The notes beneath the pieces are model-generated. The model was not told the DNA's origin and searched no databases. It saw only the letters and a program-made list of their open reading frames with translations. DNA of 59,586 nt from JBDTZF01 sp040005265 (GTDB taxonomy: Bacteria; Verrucomicrobiota; Verrucomicrobiia; Chthoniobacterales; UBA10450). Shown piece by piece: positions 42,624 to 50,413 of this stretch. The first letter of the stretch is position 1. Every line of letters begins with the position of its first letter. Made by a program: the position numbers and the translations under genes. Where the stretch lies: assembly GCA_040005265.1 (NCBI GenBank), contig JBDTZF010000002.1, positions 1 to 59,586 on the forward strand. The letters run 5' to 3'.

Positions 42624-43759
42624 CGAGCAAGAATACGCCGGGGCACAAGGAGATGAAAGCCGAGCCCTTCGCGATTGGAAGCGCGCAGATAAAGAAGGTA
42701 GAGGCCGATCGCCCCAAATAGAAGGTTTGGAGTCCAGGCAGCCATCCAAGGCGGGATACGATCGCCTTCACCCAGAGCTAGAAAAAGCTGAATGAGAAAA
42801 TTCATCGAGAAAACGAGAATGACCGCGGCCGCGACACTGGACAAGACACCGCGGCGCGAATAACCGATCCCAAGCGGCGCGGCGAGGCAGACGACAACCA
42901 GGCAAGTCCAGGGCAACGCGAGCCGGTATTGCAGATGGGTGCGAAATGGCGCCAGCAGCGTTCGCGGAAAGTCGGAATTGAAATGCAGATACTCACGCAA
43001 TTCCGGCACACTGAGATATTCCGCGCGCACATTTGCACTACCCAGGCGAAAAGGTGTTTCGCTCCAGTTGTCGATCTTCAGTGATGGGAGAATCTGCTCT
43101 TCCACGATGTTACCCACGCGATCGTAACGGACAACCTTCACTTGTTCCAGCTCCCACGTTTTGTTTTCGGGATGAAAAATCGCGAGTGGGGCGAGGTAAC
43201 TGGCGACAATGTTATTGTGCGCGTCCTGCTGCAGAACCTGGACGTTGTTGAACTTGCGGTCGCCGGGCCGAAAACTTTGGATGAACCAGGTGCGCGCGTC
43301 GGTCCGATTACGAAAGATTTGACCTTCGATGGTATTTTCCGATTTTGAGCGGGCGTCATCGAGCAGTTTCTTGCGCGCCAGCGAAGCATGGGGAGCGAGC
43401 GAATAATTTAATGTCAGCGTCGCACCCACGGTAAGAAAACCGATCACAATCAAGGGCAGAAGAATCCGGGGCAAACTCAACCCTGCGGTGAGCATCGAGA
43501 TAATTTCATTCGCCCGCGACATTCGTCCCAGCGAAAACAACAGAGCCAGGAGCAACGCCACCGGCAGCAGGACGATCAGAACCTCGGGGATCTGGGTGAG
43601 GTAGTATTGGACGGCGATAATAAGACCCACCCTCTGATCGAGGAAGGTCGAGATATTGTCGCTAATGTCGAAGATCAGCCAGATCGAAATGAAGCCGATA
43701 ATGCAGTAGAAATACACCTGCACGAAACTGCGAATGACATAGCGATCGATCAGTTTCAT
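42620..43759 (-). CDS. lptG: LPS export permease LptG (YjgP/YjgQ family)
   Basis: Start at ATG 43759 (MKLIDRYVIRSFVQVYFYCIIGFISIW), the conserved opening of LptF/LptG; upstream in-frame codons overlap the dinG leader. Helices 1-3 end near IVIGFLTVGATLTLNYSLAPHA, then the jellyroll periplasmic domain (GQIFRNRTDARTWFIQSF through LPSLKIDNWSETPFRLG), then three helices near PWTCLVVVCLAAPLGIGYSRRG, SVAAAVILVFSMNFLIQLFLAL and LFGAIGLYLLYL. It pulls LPS from the inner membrane toward LptA and LptD. LptF and LptB are not in the window. Confidence 0.92.
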   Translation of the reverse strand: MKLIDRYVIRSFVQVYFYCIIGFISIWLIFDISDNISTFLDQRVGLIIAVQYYLTQIPEVLIVLLPVALLLALLFSLGRMSRANEIISMLTAGLSLPRILLPLIVIGFLTVGATLTLNYSLAPHASLARKKLLDDARSKSENTIEGQIFRNRTDARTWFIQSFRPGDRKFNNVQVLQQDAHNNIVASYLAPLAIFHPENKTWELEQVKVVRYDRVGNIVEEQILPSLKIDNWSETPFRLGSANVRAEYLSVPELREYLHFNSDFPRTLLAPFRTHLQYRLALPWTCLVVVCLAAPLGIGYSRRGVLSSVAAAVILVFSMNFLIQLFLALGEGDRIPPWMAAWTPNLLFGAIGLYLLYLRASNREGLGFHLLVPRRILAR

Positions 43760-43770
43760 TGAATTTCGAT

Positions 43771-43780
43771 TGTCGATCTT
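43771..43780 (-). repeat. Copy of the iterated word AAGATCGACA in the lptG-dinG gap
   Basis: Exact reverse-strand copy in the 130-base divergent gap between lptG (start 43759) and dinG (start 43890). It is one of the two exact copies outside the chosen coding regions. Confidence 0.75.
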
Positions 43781-43889
43781 CGATTCGCTATTGCAATCGC
43801 ATTCCGAAGATTTCTCGACGACGTCCCTTTCGAGAATTGGCAAAGGCCGCTATGATAACAGAGCCGAATACGATTCGGCCATTCTCGTC

Positions 43890-45872
43890 ATGATCGCGCT
43901 CAAAGATTCGTTGGAAACCGACTTCGTGGAACGAGTCCGCGCGTTTTTTTCCGAGAGCGGCCCGCTCTCGAAGGCAAAGAACTTCGAGTTTCGGCCCCAA
44001 CAGCAGGAAATGGCGGTAGCGATAGCCCGGGCGCTGGAGGAGGATCGACATCTCGTGATCGAGGCCGGTACCGGGGTGGGCAAATCGCTCGCTTACCTGG
44101 CTCCCGCGATCCTGTTTGCCCTCGAGAAACACAAGAAGGCGATCATCTCGACACACACGATCAATCTTCAGGAACAGCTCCTCAACAAGGACATTCCGAT
44201 CTTAAAAAAGATCTTGCCGGTCGAATTCCACGCAGCCCTGATCAAAGGCCGGCAAAATTATCTTTGTCCGCGACGCTTGGAACGCGCGCTATCCCAGGCG
44301 AACGAGCTTTTTACAGGGCCTGAGCAAACCGAATTGCGCCGTATCGCGGAGTGGGCGAGCACGACTCGCGACGGTTCGTTGAGCGATCTCGCTGTCGAGC
44401 CCGATTCCAAGGTTTGGACACAAGTCTGCAGCGAGCCGCACATCTGCACCGCAAAAACGTGCGGACAGGGGCCCGGCTGTTTTTATCAACAGGCGCGGAA
44501 ACGTCTGCTTATGGCGGACGTGCTGGTCATCAATCACACCTTGTTGTTCATGCTGCTGGGCGGGCCGGAGGAACAGGAAGGCCGCGAGAGCGGTTTTCTT
44601 TTCCCCAACGATTTTCTGATTTTCGATGAAGCGCACACCGTTGAGCAGGTCGCCTCGAAACAGATCGGGATCGGCATCTCGCAGTACGGATTAAGATCGA
44701 CAATCCAGCGGCTCTACAACGCGCGCACCAAGAAGGGGTTGTTTACCATCATGCGCGATGCCGAAGGTGTGCGCCTCGCCGCCGACATGGTCGATGAAGT
44801 GGATCGATTTTTCACCGCGGTCGAATCGAAATCCGATTTTCGCAAGGGGCGTGAGTTTCGGGTGCGCGATGTCGATCTTGTTCCAGACATGATAACCGGA
44901 CGGCTGGCGGCGTTGCAGGCGCGCATCGCCGAGGTCGTTAGACGGGCGGATGACGAATTCTTGAAAGCGGAATTGCAGGAATATGGCCGGCGTCTTCGTG
45001 ATTCCCGAATAGGAATCGCGACTTTCCTTGAGCAGAGCGCTCCCGAGCATGTTTACTGGGTCGAGCGGACTGGCAAGACAGCGCAATTTTTCTCCCTCAA
45101 CGCGTCGCCCATCGATATTGCTCCGGTGTTGCGCCGGATGATCTTTCGCGAGGATTGCTCCTCTATCATGACGAGCGCAACGCTTGCCGTCGGGCGGCCG
45201 GATCTTGCTTACTTCCGGCAGCGAATCGGGGCGGATGATGCCGAAGCGGTACTGCTCGGGAGCCCATTCGACTTTCAGAAGCAGATGAAGATTTTCATCG
45301 TTCAGAAAATGCCCGACCCGCGCAACGCCGGTTATGAAGAAGCGCTCGAGCATTGGATCGCGCATTTTGTCGGAGAAACAGATGGCCGCGCTTTTGTTCT
45401 TTTCACCAGTTATCGGGGCATGCAGCAAGTGGCCGAAGGAATGCGGGATTTTTTCTCGCGAACGAAAATGAATCTGCTGGTGCAGGGTGGCGGCACGCCG
45501 CGCGGCCTTTTACTGGAACAATTCAAAACAACTCCGCGGAGTGTTCTCTTTGGAACGGATAGTTTTTGGATGGGAGTCGACGTTCCCGGCGAAGCGCTTT
45601 CCAATGTGATTATCACCCGGCTTCCGTTTGCCGTGCCGGATCATCCGCTCATCGAGGCGAAACTGGAACTGGTGGAATCGCGCGGGGGCGATCCGTTTAC
45701 GGAATATTCCCTGCCCGAAGCCATTTTGAAACTTCGACAGGGGGTAGGCCGCTTGATCCGAACGAAGAGCGATCACGGTATTGTGGTCATTCTCGACAAT
45801 CGGATCGTGACCAAACCGTACGGGCGCGGATTTTTGAGTGCGTTGCCTAAGTGTTCGGTGAAGATAATCTGA
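43890..45872 (+). CDS. dinG: DinG/XPD-type Fe-S DNA helicase
   Basis: Superfamily 2 helicase, 5'-3', acting on damaged DNA and R-loops. FEFRPQQQEMAVAIARAL is the Q motif; Walker A is IEAGTGVGKSLAYL (~60). The Fe-S cysteines are in LCPRR (~126) and, further on, VCSEPHICTAKTCGQGPGC. The DEAH box is FLIFDEAHTVEQ. MTSATL and GTDSFWMGVDVPGEALSNVIITRLPF are motifs III-V; LKLRQGVGRLIRTKSDHG is motif VI. Start at ATG 43890; an in-frame TTG at 43770 would add 40 poorly conserved residues. No LexA box is seen upstream, although DinG is SOS-linked in E. coli. Confidence 0.94.
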   Translation: MIALKDSLETDFVERVRAFFSESGPLSKAKNFEFRPQQQEMAVAIARALEEDRHLVIEAGTGVGKSLAYLAPAILFALEKHKKAIISTHTINLQEQLLNKDIPILKKILPVEFHAALIKGRQNYLCPRRLERALSQANELFTGPEQTELRRIAEWASTTRDGSLSDLAVEPDSKVWTQVCSEPHICTAKTCGQGPGCFYQQARKRLLMADVLVINHTLLFMLLGGPEEQEGRESGFLFPNDFLIFDEAHTVEQVASKQIGIGISQYGLRSTIQRLYNARTKKGLFTIMRDAEGVRLAADMVDEVDRFFTAVESKSDFRKGREFRVRDVDLVPDMITGRLAALQARIAEVVRRADDEFLKAELQEYGRRLRDSRIGIATFLEQSAPEHVYWVERTGKTAQFFSLNASPIDIAPVLRRMIFREDCSSIMTSATLAVGRPDLAYFRQRIGADDAEAVLLGSPFDFQKQMKIFIVQKMPDPRNAGYEEALEHWIAHFVGETDGRAFVLFTSYRGMQQVAEGMRDFFSRTKMNLLVQGGGTPRGLLLEQFKTTPRSVLFGTDSFWMGVDVPGEALSNVIITRLPFAVPDHPLIEAKLELVESRGGDPFTEYSLPEAILKLRQGVGRLIRTKSDHGIVVILDNRIVTKPYGRGFLSALPKCSVKII

Positions 45873-45884
45873 AATCGTTGGTTG

Positions 45885-45945
45885 GACTTTGGTCCGCGGG
45901 ATTCTTCGACTTCGCTGCGCTCGCTCAGAATGACACAGGATGATA
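45885..45945. repeat. Dispersed repeat with GCTCAGAATGACA end
   Basis: GGTCCGCGGGATTCTTCGAC, CTTCGCTGCGCTCGCTCAG, AATGACA: the same family as the units at 35722 and 49793. It fills the space between the dinG stop and the LexA operator of imuB-C, within ~50 bases of the point where imuB is broken. Confidence 0.6.
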
Positions 45946-45947
45946 GA

Positions 45948-45966
45948 AATGTTCGCTTGAACATAT
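45948..45966 (+). promoter_or_regulatory. LexA operator and -10 box before imuB-C/dnaE2
   Basis: TGTTC-GCTT-GAACA at 45950-45963, perfect. A good -10 hexamer TATACT (45964-45969) abuts it, so bound LexA would block polymerase. The 19 bases are identical, in the direction of transcription, to those before imuA. Confidence 0.85.
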
Positions 45967-45992
45967 ACTCTCTTTAAGTCTACATTGAGCGC

Positions 45993-47039
45993 ATGGGGCG
46001 CTCTCATTCGTCAAAGTCAGGGTTACCTCAAGAGCGACAGGGCGAGGTCCGTAAAATCCTCGGCATTCTCGATAAGTGGGGAATTCGCACTATTGGGCAA
46101 TTTGCCGCCCTGGATAAGGAAGAAATCGCATCCCGTCTCGGACCGGAAGCCGTTCGCATGTGGGAGCGGGCCAATGGAAAATCCGAGCGATTGCTCAAGC
46201 TGGTGCAGCCTCCGGAACTATTCGAAGAGAGCTTCGAATTCGAACAGGAGATCGAAACAGCGGAGCCGTTGCTTTTCATGTTGCGGCGATTTTTGGAGCA
46301 GCTCGCCTTGCGATTAAACACGATCTATCTCGTCGCCAAAGAAGTCACACTGCGGATCGAGTTCAGTAATAAGCAGCACTACGAACGTTCTTTTAAAATT
46401 CCGCAGCCAACCAACGATGTCGATCTTCTCTTCCGGATGCTCGGAACGCACCTGGAAAATTTTAAATCGGAGCATCCGATCGTAGCCGTGGCCTTGCAGG
46501 CCCAGCCGATCAAACCGGCGTCGCAACAATTCGGTTTGTTTGAGACAGCTCTGCGCAATCCGCAAAAGCTTTATGAGACCCTTGCCCGATTGAACGGATT
46601 AGTGGGGGCCGATCGCGTCGGTACCCCTGTGTTGGAAGAAACGCATCGGCCGGATGCATTTCGTCTCGAGCCGTTTACTTGGCAATTGAACACTGACACG
46701 ACCGAACTTCCTCACCGCCGTGCTGCCGCACGCGCGCCTCTCCCTCAGGGAGAGGGTCGGGTGAGGGTCGCTACTTGCTCAGTATCGTCGCGCGTTGCGC
46801 TCCGCCGTTTTCGCCCAGGTGTATCTGCGTTCATTTTCAATTCTGAAAGCCGGCATCTCCAGAGCGAAAAAGCTCATGGCAAAGTCGTCGCTCAACGCGG
46901 CCCGTATTTCATTTCCGGAAATTGGTGGGACGAAACATCGTGGGAACGCGCCGAGTGGGACATGGAAGTGAAGGATGGAACTTTATGCCGCTGTTATCGG
47001 AGCGGAGAAAGATGGGCGATCGATGGGATTTATGATTAA
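45993..47039 (+). CDS. imuB: ImuB, C-terminal part (thumb, little finger, C-terminal domain)
   Basis: 348 residues, from ATG 45993 (frame open back only to a stop at 45975). After ~18 non-conserved residues it begins GEVRKILGILDKWGIRTIGQFAALDKEEIASRLG, the thumb helix-hairpin-helix of ImuB, and then the little-finger region. QQFGLF is a likely beta-clamp-binding motif. The end, GPYFISGNWWDETSWERAEWDMEV...RWAIDGIYD, is the ImuB C-terminal block needed to contact partners. The palm half is missing here and is found at 34414-34932. A palindromic repeat is inserted in frame around 46710-46790 (residues LPHRRAAARAPLPQGEGRVR). Likely cotranscribed with dnaE2 under the LexA site at 45950. Confidence 0.88.
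   Translation: MGRSHSSKSGLPQERQGEVRKILGILDKWGIRTIGQFAALDKEEIASRLGPEAVRMWERANGKSERLLKLVQPPELFEESFEFEQEIETAEPLLFMLRRFLEQLALRLNTIYLVAKEVTLRIEFSNKQHYERSFKIPQPTNDVDLLFRMLGTHLENFKSEHPIVAVALQAQPIKPASQQFGLFETALRNPQKLYETLARLNGLVGADRVGTPVLEETHRPDAFRLEPFTWQLNTDTTELPHRRAAARAPLPQGEGRVRVATCSVSSRVALRRFRPGVSAFIFNSESRHLQSEKAHGKVVAQRGPYFISGNWWDETSWERAEWDMEVKDGTLCRCYRSGERWAIDGIYD
46710..46790. repeat. Palindromic repeat inserted in frame in imuB-C
   Basis: The core CCTCTCCCT-C-AGGGAGAGG (46737-46755) lies between CCTCACC (46710) and GGGTGAGGG. It is translated as APLPQGEGRVR, a peptide widely seen where this class of repeat is read through. It matches the core at 40445-40463. Confidence 0.8.
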
Positions 47040-47048
47040 TCCTCCTCC

Positions 47049-47122
47049 TGGAGCGGCGCTCTGCGAGCGTCGCACTCTTTTGTCCAGAGACATTGAGCGA
47101 CGGTCATAGACCGCCGCTACAG
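47049..47122. repeat. Dispersed repeat between imuB-C and dnaE2
   Basis: TGGAGCGGCGCTCTGCGAGCGTCGC, then GCGACGGTCATAGACCGCCGCTACAG: two GC-rich blocks in the style of extragenic repeats. It fills almost the whole 86-base gap and reaches up to 4 bases from the dnaE2 ATG, leaving no recognisable ribosome site. Confidence 0.55.
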
Positions 47123-47125
47123 AAC

Positions 47126-50100
47126 ATGAGCTACGTCGAGCTTCATGCCTGCAGCGCGTTTAGTTTTTTGCGCGGCGGTTCATTTCCAGAACAGTTAGCC
47201 GAAGTCGCGGGCGAACTGGAAATGCCGGCGCTGGCCTTGCTCGATCGCAACGGGGTTTATGGCGTCCAGCGTTTTTCCGTGGCTGCGCGCGAAAAGAATG
47301 TTCGCCCGATCGTTGGCTGCGAATTATCGATGGAAGACGGCGGCATTCTGCCTGTGCTGGTGGAAAATCGTGCCGGCTACAAAAATCTTTGCGAGCTTCT
47401 CACTCAGGCACATCTGCGAAATCAGAAGGGTGCATGCGCGGTGGAATGGAGAGAGCTTCCGCAATTCGCCGAAGGTTTAGTCGCGTTATTCAATAGTGGA
47501 GGGACGACCTCTGTGTCGTCCCATGTTCCGGCGGACGTGACGGAGCGCGTCCCTCCATTTTCACACCGCGCCCAGTTTTTGATCGATGCCTTTGGGCGCG
47601 AAAATGTTTTCGTAGAAATTCAGCGGCATTTCATTCGCGGGGAAGAGAGTTTCAATCGCGCGCTTGTCGATCTTGCCCGGGCCAATCGCTTGTCGATCCT
47701 CGCTACGAACGGCGTCCAATACGCAAAGCCTTACGGACGCGAAGTGCTGGACGTATTCACCTGCATTCGCGAGCACGCCCATCTCGATGTCGCCGGAAAG
47801 CTGCTCGCGCAAAATGCAGAGCGGCACCTTAAAAGTCATCGCGAGATGAAAGAAATCTTTCGCGATTTGCCTGAAGCCATTCAAAACACTGAAAGGCTCG
47901 CCGACCGGCTCACATTTTCTCTCGAGAATATTGGTTACGAATTTCCATCCTGTCCGGTGCCAGCGGGACACAGCATGGATTCATTTCTGCGCACGATTGT
48001 CTGGTTCGGTGCGCAGCAGCGTTACGCTGCGGTCAGCACGGCGGTAAGACGAAAACTGGAAGAAGAACTCGCCCTCATTATCAAGCTCGGGTTCTCCGGA
48101 TATTTTTTGATTGTCTGGGACATCATTAATTTCTGCCGCGAACACAACATCATGGTGCAGGGGCGGGGGAGCGCGGCCAATAGTGCCGTCTGTTATTGTC
48201 TTGGAATTACTCCGGTCGATCCGGTGAGCAATCATCTGGTTTTCGAACGTTTCTTAAACGAAAGCCGCAAAGGCTGGCCCGATATCGATCTCGATCTTCC
48301 CAGTGGCGACCGGCGGGAGAGCGTGATCCAGGAAATTTATCGTCGTTACGGCAAACATGGCGCGGCCATGACTGCGAATGTCATTACGTATCGCGGGCGC
48401 AGCGCGGCACGGGAGATTGGCAAAGCCTTGAATTTTCCGGCGAGCATTATCGACCGGTTTTCGCATCTGTTTGCGAACGGCGATTTTCCGCACACGCTCG
48501 ATCTCCAATCGCAAATTGAGCAGGCCGGTTTGCCCTTGGAGCATCCCAGGATGCCGGCATTCGTTAGGCTTTATCAGGCAATTTACGGATTGCCCCGTCA
48601 TCTGGGGCAGCATTCCGGAGGGATGATCATTTGTCAGGACAAGCTGAGCTCATTCGTGCCCCTCGAAAATGCCTCCATGCCCGGTCGGGTGGTGGCCCAA
48701 TGGGACAAGGACGATTGCGAAGACCTCGGCATTGTGAAAGTCGATCTGCTCGGGCTCGGAATGATGTCGGTCATGCAGGATGCGTTCGAGCTCTGCCGCG
48801 AGCGCGGCCGTCCTCTCGATCTTGCTCATATTCCCAAAGATGACGCTGCCACCTTCGAGATGATGGAGCACGCCGATACAATCGGCGTTTTTCAAATCGA
48901 GAGCCGGGCTCAAATGGCGACGTTGCCGCGAATGAAACCGAAATGTTTTTATGACGTCGTGATCGAAGTCGCGATCATTCGGCCGGGACCGATCCAGGGT
49001 AATATGGTCCATCCTTATCTGGCGCGGCGTGCCGGGAAAGAAAACGTCACCTACTTCGACGAGCGCTTAAAACCAGTGCTCGAGCGAACACTGGGGGTTC
49101 CGTTATTTCAGGAACAGATGCTGAAGATCGCCATGGTGATGGCCGATTTTTCCGGAGACGAGGCGGAAGAACTGCGGCGCGCGCTGAGCTTTCATCGTTC
49201 CGAAGAGCGAATGAACAAAGTCAGCGTGAAATTGCGCGCAGCGATGGAAGGAAAAGGCATCGCGCCGGACACGATCGACAAGATCATTCAGGCGATCTCA
49301 TCCTTCGCGCTTTACGGATTTCCCGAATCGCACGCGATCAGTTTCGCAATTCTGGCTTATGGCAGCGCTTATTTGAAAGTGCATCGCGCGCCGGAGTTTT
49401 ACGCCAGCCTTCTGAACAATCAGCCGATGGGTTTTTATACTCCGGCCACAATTGTAAAAGATGCGCAGCGGCACGGATTAAAGATCAAACCGGTTTGTGT
49501 CGCCCAATCCCGGTGGCGATGCAGCGTAATCGATGATTGCACCGTGCGTTTGGGATTCTGCATCGTAAGCGGATTGCGGCAGGAGCACGGCGAAGAACTG
49601 GTTCGGGAACGGCAGGACCGGCAATTTGATTCGCTGGACGATTTCAAACGACGGACATCTCTTTCGAAAGAAGGGCTCCGCACCCTGGCTGAATCAGGAG
49701 CGCTCAATTGTTTCGCGGATCATCGACGGGCGGCGCTGTGGAAAGTGGAAGAGACCGCGCACGACGATTTGTTGGCGAACACCGCGTGTCATCCTGATCC
49801 CGCAGTCGCGGGAGAAGGACCTCGCAATCACAGTCTTGATAATCGAACGGCCAAAGCGCGGTCCACAACCTTTGGCGTGGTCCCTCGCTCCGCTCGGGAT
49901 GACAGGGAAAAGGAAAGGGATGGCAGCAAGAAAAGAGGGGCTGACCGCGCGAAAGATTCCCCGCTTGTACCCATGACCATGCCGGAGCGCGTCCGAGCGG
50001 ATTATGAAACGACAAACCTCACCACCGGCCCGCATCCAATGAAACTGTTGCGGGAAAATCTGCCGAATGTTTGGCGGGCCATCGATCTCGCGCAGGCCCG

Positions 50101-50386
50101 AGATGGGGCAACGGTGCAGATCGCGGGCAATGTGATTTGCCGTCAGCGACCCGGCACGGCGAAGGGATTCGTTTTTATCAGCCTGGAAGACGAGACCGGC
50201 GTTTCCAACGCGATTGTCGATCCAGATTTGTTCGAACGGTTTCGTCTTTTGATTACCGAGGAAGCATTTTTGCTCATCGAAGGGGAAGTGCAGAATTCGG
50301 AGAATGTTGTGTTAATCAAAACCCGGGAGATTAAGCCGCTCGCGCACGAACGACTCCCCGGAAGCGAGTCGCATGATTTTCATTGA
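47126..50386 (+). CDS. dnaE2: Error-prone DNA polymerase DnaE2 (ImuC)
   Basis: C-family polymerase alpha subunit of the SOS mutasome, ~1086 residues. Start at ATG 47126 (MSYVELHACSAFSFLRGGS, the conserved PHP opening); a TTG at 47093 would translate repeat DNA. The PHP domain is followed by GRGSAANSAVCYCLGITPVDP and WPDIDLDLPSGDRRESVIQ (catalytic Asps ~385), HLGQHSGGMIICQD, and IRPGPIQGNMVHPYL. The C-terminal OB domain runs VQIAGNVICRQRPGTAKGFVFISLEDETGVSNAIV. Two dispersed repeats are inserted in frame in variable loops: 47497-47557 (residues GGTTSVSSHVPADVTERVPP) and 49793-49904. Follows imuB-C under a LexA operator. Confidence 0.96.
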   Translation: MSYVELHACSAFSFLRGGSFPEQLAEVAGELEMPALALLDRNGVYGVQRFSVAAREKNVRPIVGCELSMEDGGILPVLVENRAGYKNLCELLTQAHLRNQKGACAVEWRELPQFAEGLVALFNSGGTTSVSSHVPADVTERVPPFSHRAQFLIDAFGRENVFVEIQRHFIRGEESFNRALVDLARANRLSILATNGVQYAKPYGREVLDVFTCIREHAHLDVAGKLLAQNAERHLKSHREMKEIFRDLPEAIQNTERLADRLTFSLENIGYEFPSCPVPAGHSMDSFLRTIVWFGAQQRYAAVSTAVRRKLEEELALIIKLGFSGYFLIVWDIINFCREHNIMVQGRGSAANSAVCYCLGITPVDPVSNHLVFERFLNESRKGWPDIDLDLPSGDRRESVIQEIYRRYGKHGAAMTANVITYRGRSAAREIGKALNFPASIIDRFSHLFANGDFPHTLDLQSQIEQAGLPLEHPRMPAFVRLYQAIYGLPRHLGQHSGGMIICQDKLSSFVPLENASMPGRVVAQWDKDDCEDLGIVKVDLLGLGMMSVMQDAFELCRERGRPLDLAHIPKDDAATFEMMEHADTIGVFQIESRAQMATLPRMKPKCFYDVVIEVAIIRPGPIQGNMVHPYLARRAGKENVTYFDERLKPVLERTLGVPLFQEQMLKIAMVMADFSGDEAEELRRALSFHRSEERMNKVSVKLRAAMEGKGIAPDTIDKIIQAISSFALYGFPESHAISFAILAYGSAYLKVHRAPEFYASLLNNQPMGFYTPATIVKDAQRHGLKIKPVCVAQSRWRCSVIDDCTVRLGFCIVSGLRQEHGEELVRERQDRQFDSLDDFKRRTSLSKEGLRTLAESGALNCFADHRRAALWKVEETAHDDLLANTACHPDPAVAGEGPRNHSLDNRTAKARSTTFGVVPRSARDDREKERDGSKKRGADRAKDSPLVPMTMPERVRADYETTNLTTGPHPMKLLRENLPNVWRAIDLAQARDGATVQIAGNVICRQRPGTAKGFVFISLEDETGVSNAIVDPDLFERFRLLITEEAFLLIEGEVQNSENVVLIKTREIKPLAHERLPGSESHDFH
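47497..47557. repeat. Inverted repeat inserted in frame in dnaE2 (PHP region)
   Basis: Outer arms TGGAGGGACG (47497-47506) and CGTCCCTCCA (47548-47557) are perfectly complementary. An inner hairpin, GGGACGAC/GTCGTCCC (47501-47508/47515-47522), is nested. It encodes residues that break the alignment between LVALFNS and RAQFLIDAFGRENVFVEIQRH. Confidence 0.8.
49793..49904. repeat. Mirror-type dispersed repeat inserted in frame in dnaE2 (C-terminal linker)
   Basis: GTCATCCTGAT...GGACCTCGC on the left is mirrored by GGTCCCTCGCTCCGCTCGGGATGAC on the right, about 110 bases overall. It translates as HPDPAVAGEGPRN...GVVPRSARDDRE, a typical read-through of this repeat family. It lies between the ALWKVEE and PMTMPERVRADYE blocks, a variable linker. 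Confidence 0.8.
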
Positions 50387-50413
50387 AGGCGCCTGACACA
50401 GACGCCCTACAAA

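Noticed and set aside
35604..45966. Homologous recombination between the two LexA modules as the cause of the imuB split
   Set aside because: An exchange there would invert 35.6-45.9 kb but would not cut imuB, because both imuB breakpoints lie outside that segment.
1477..47674. Chi or KOPS explanation for the iterated word
   Set aside because: The copies are almost equally split between strands (10 plus, 8 minus) and switch orientation within a few kb, unlike strongly polarised Chi or FtsK signals.
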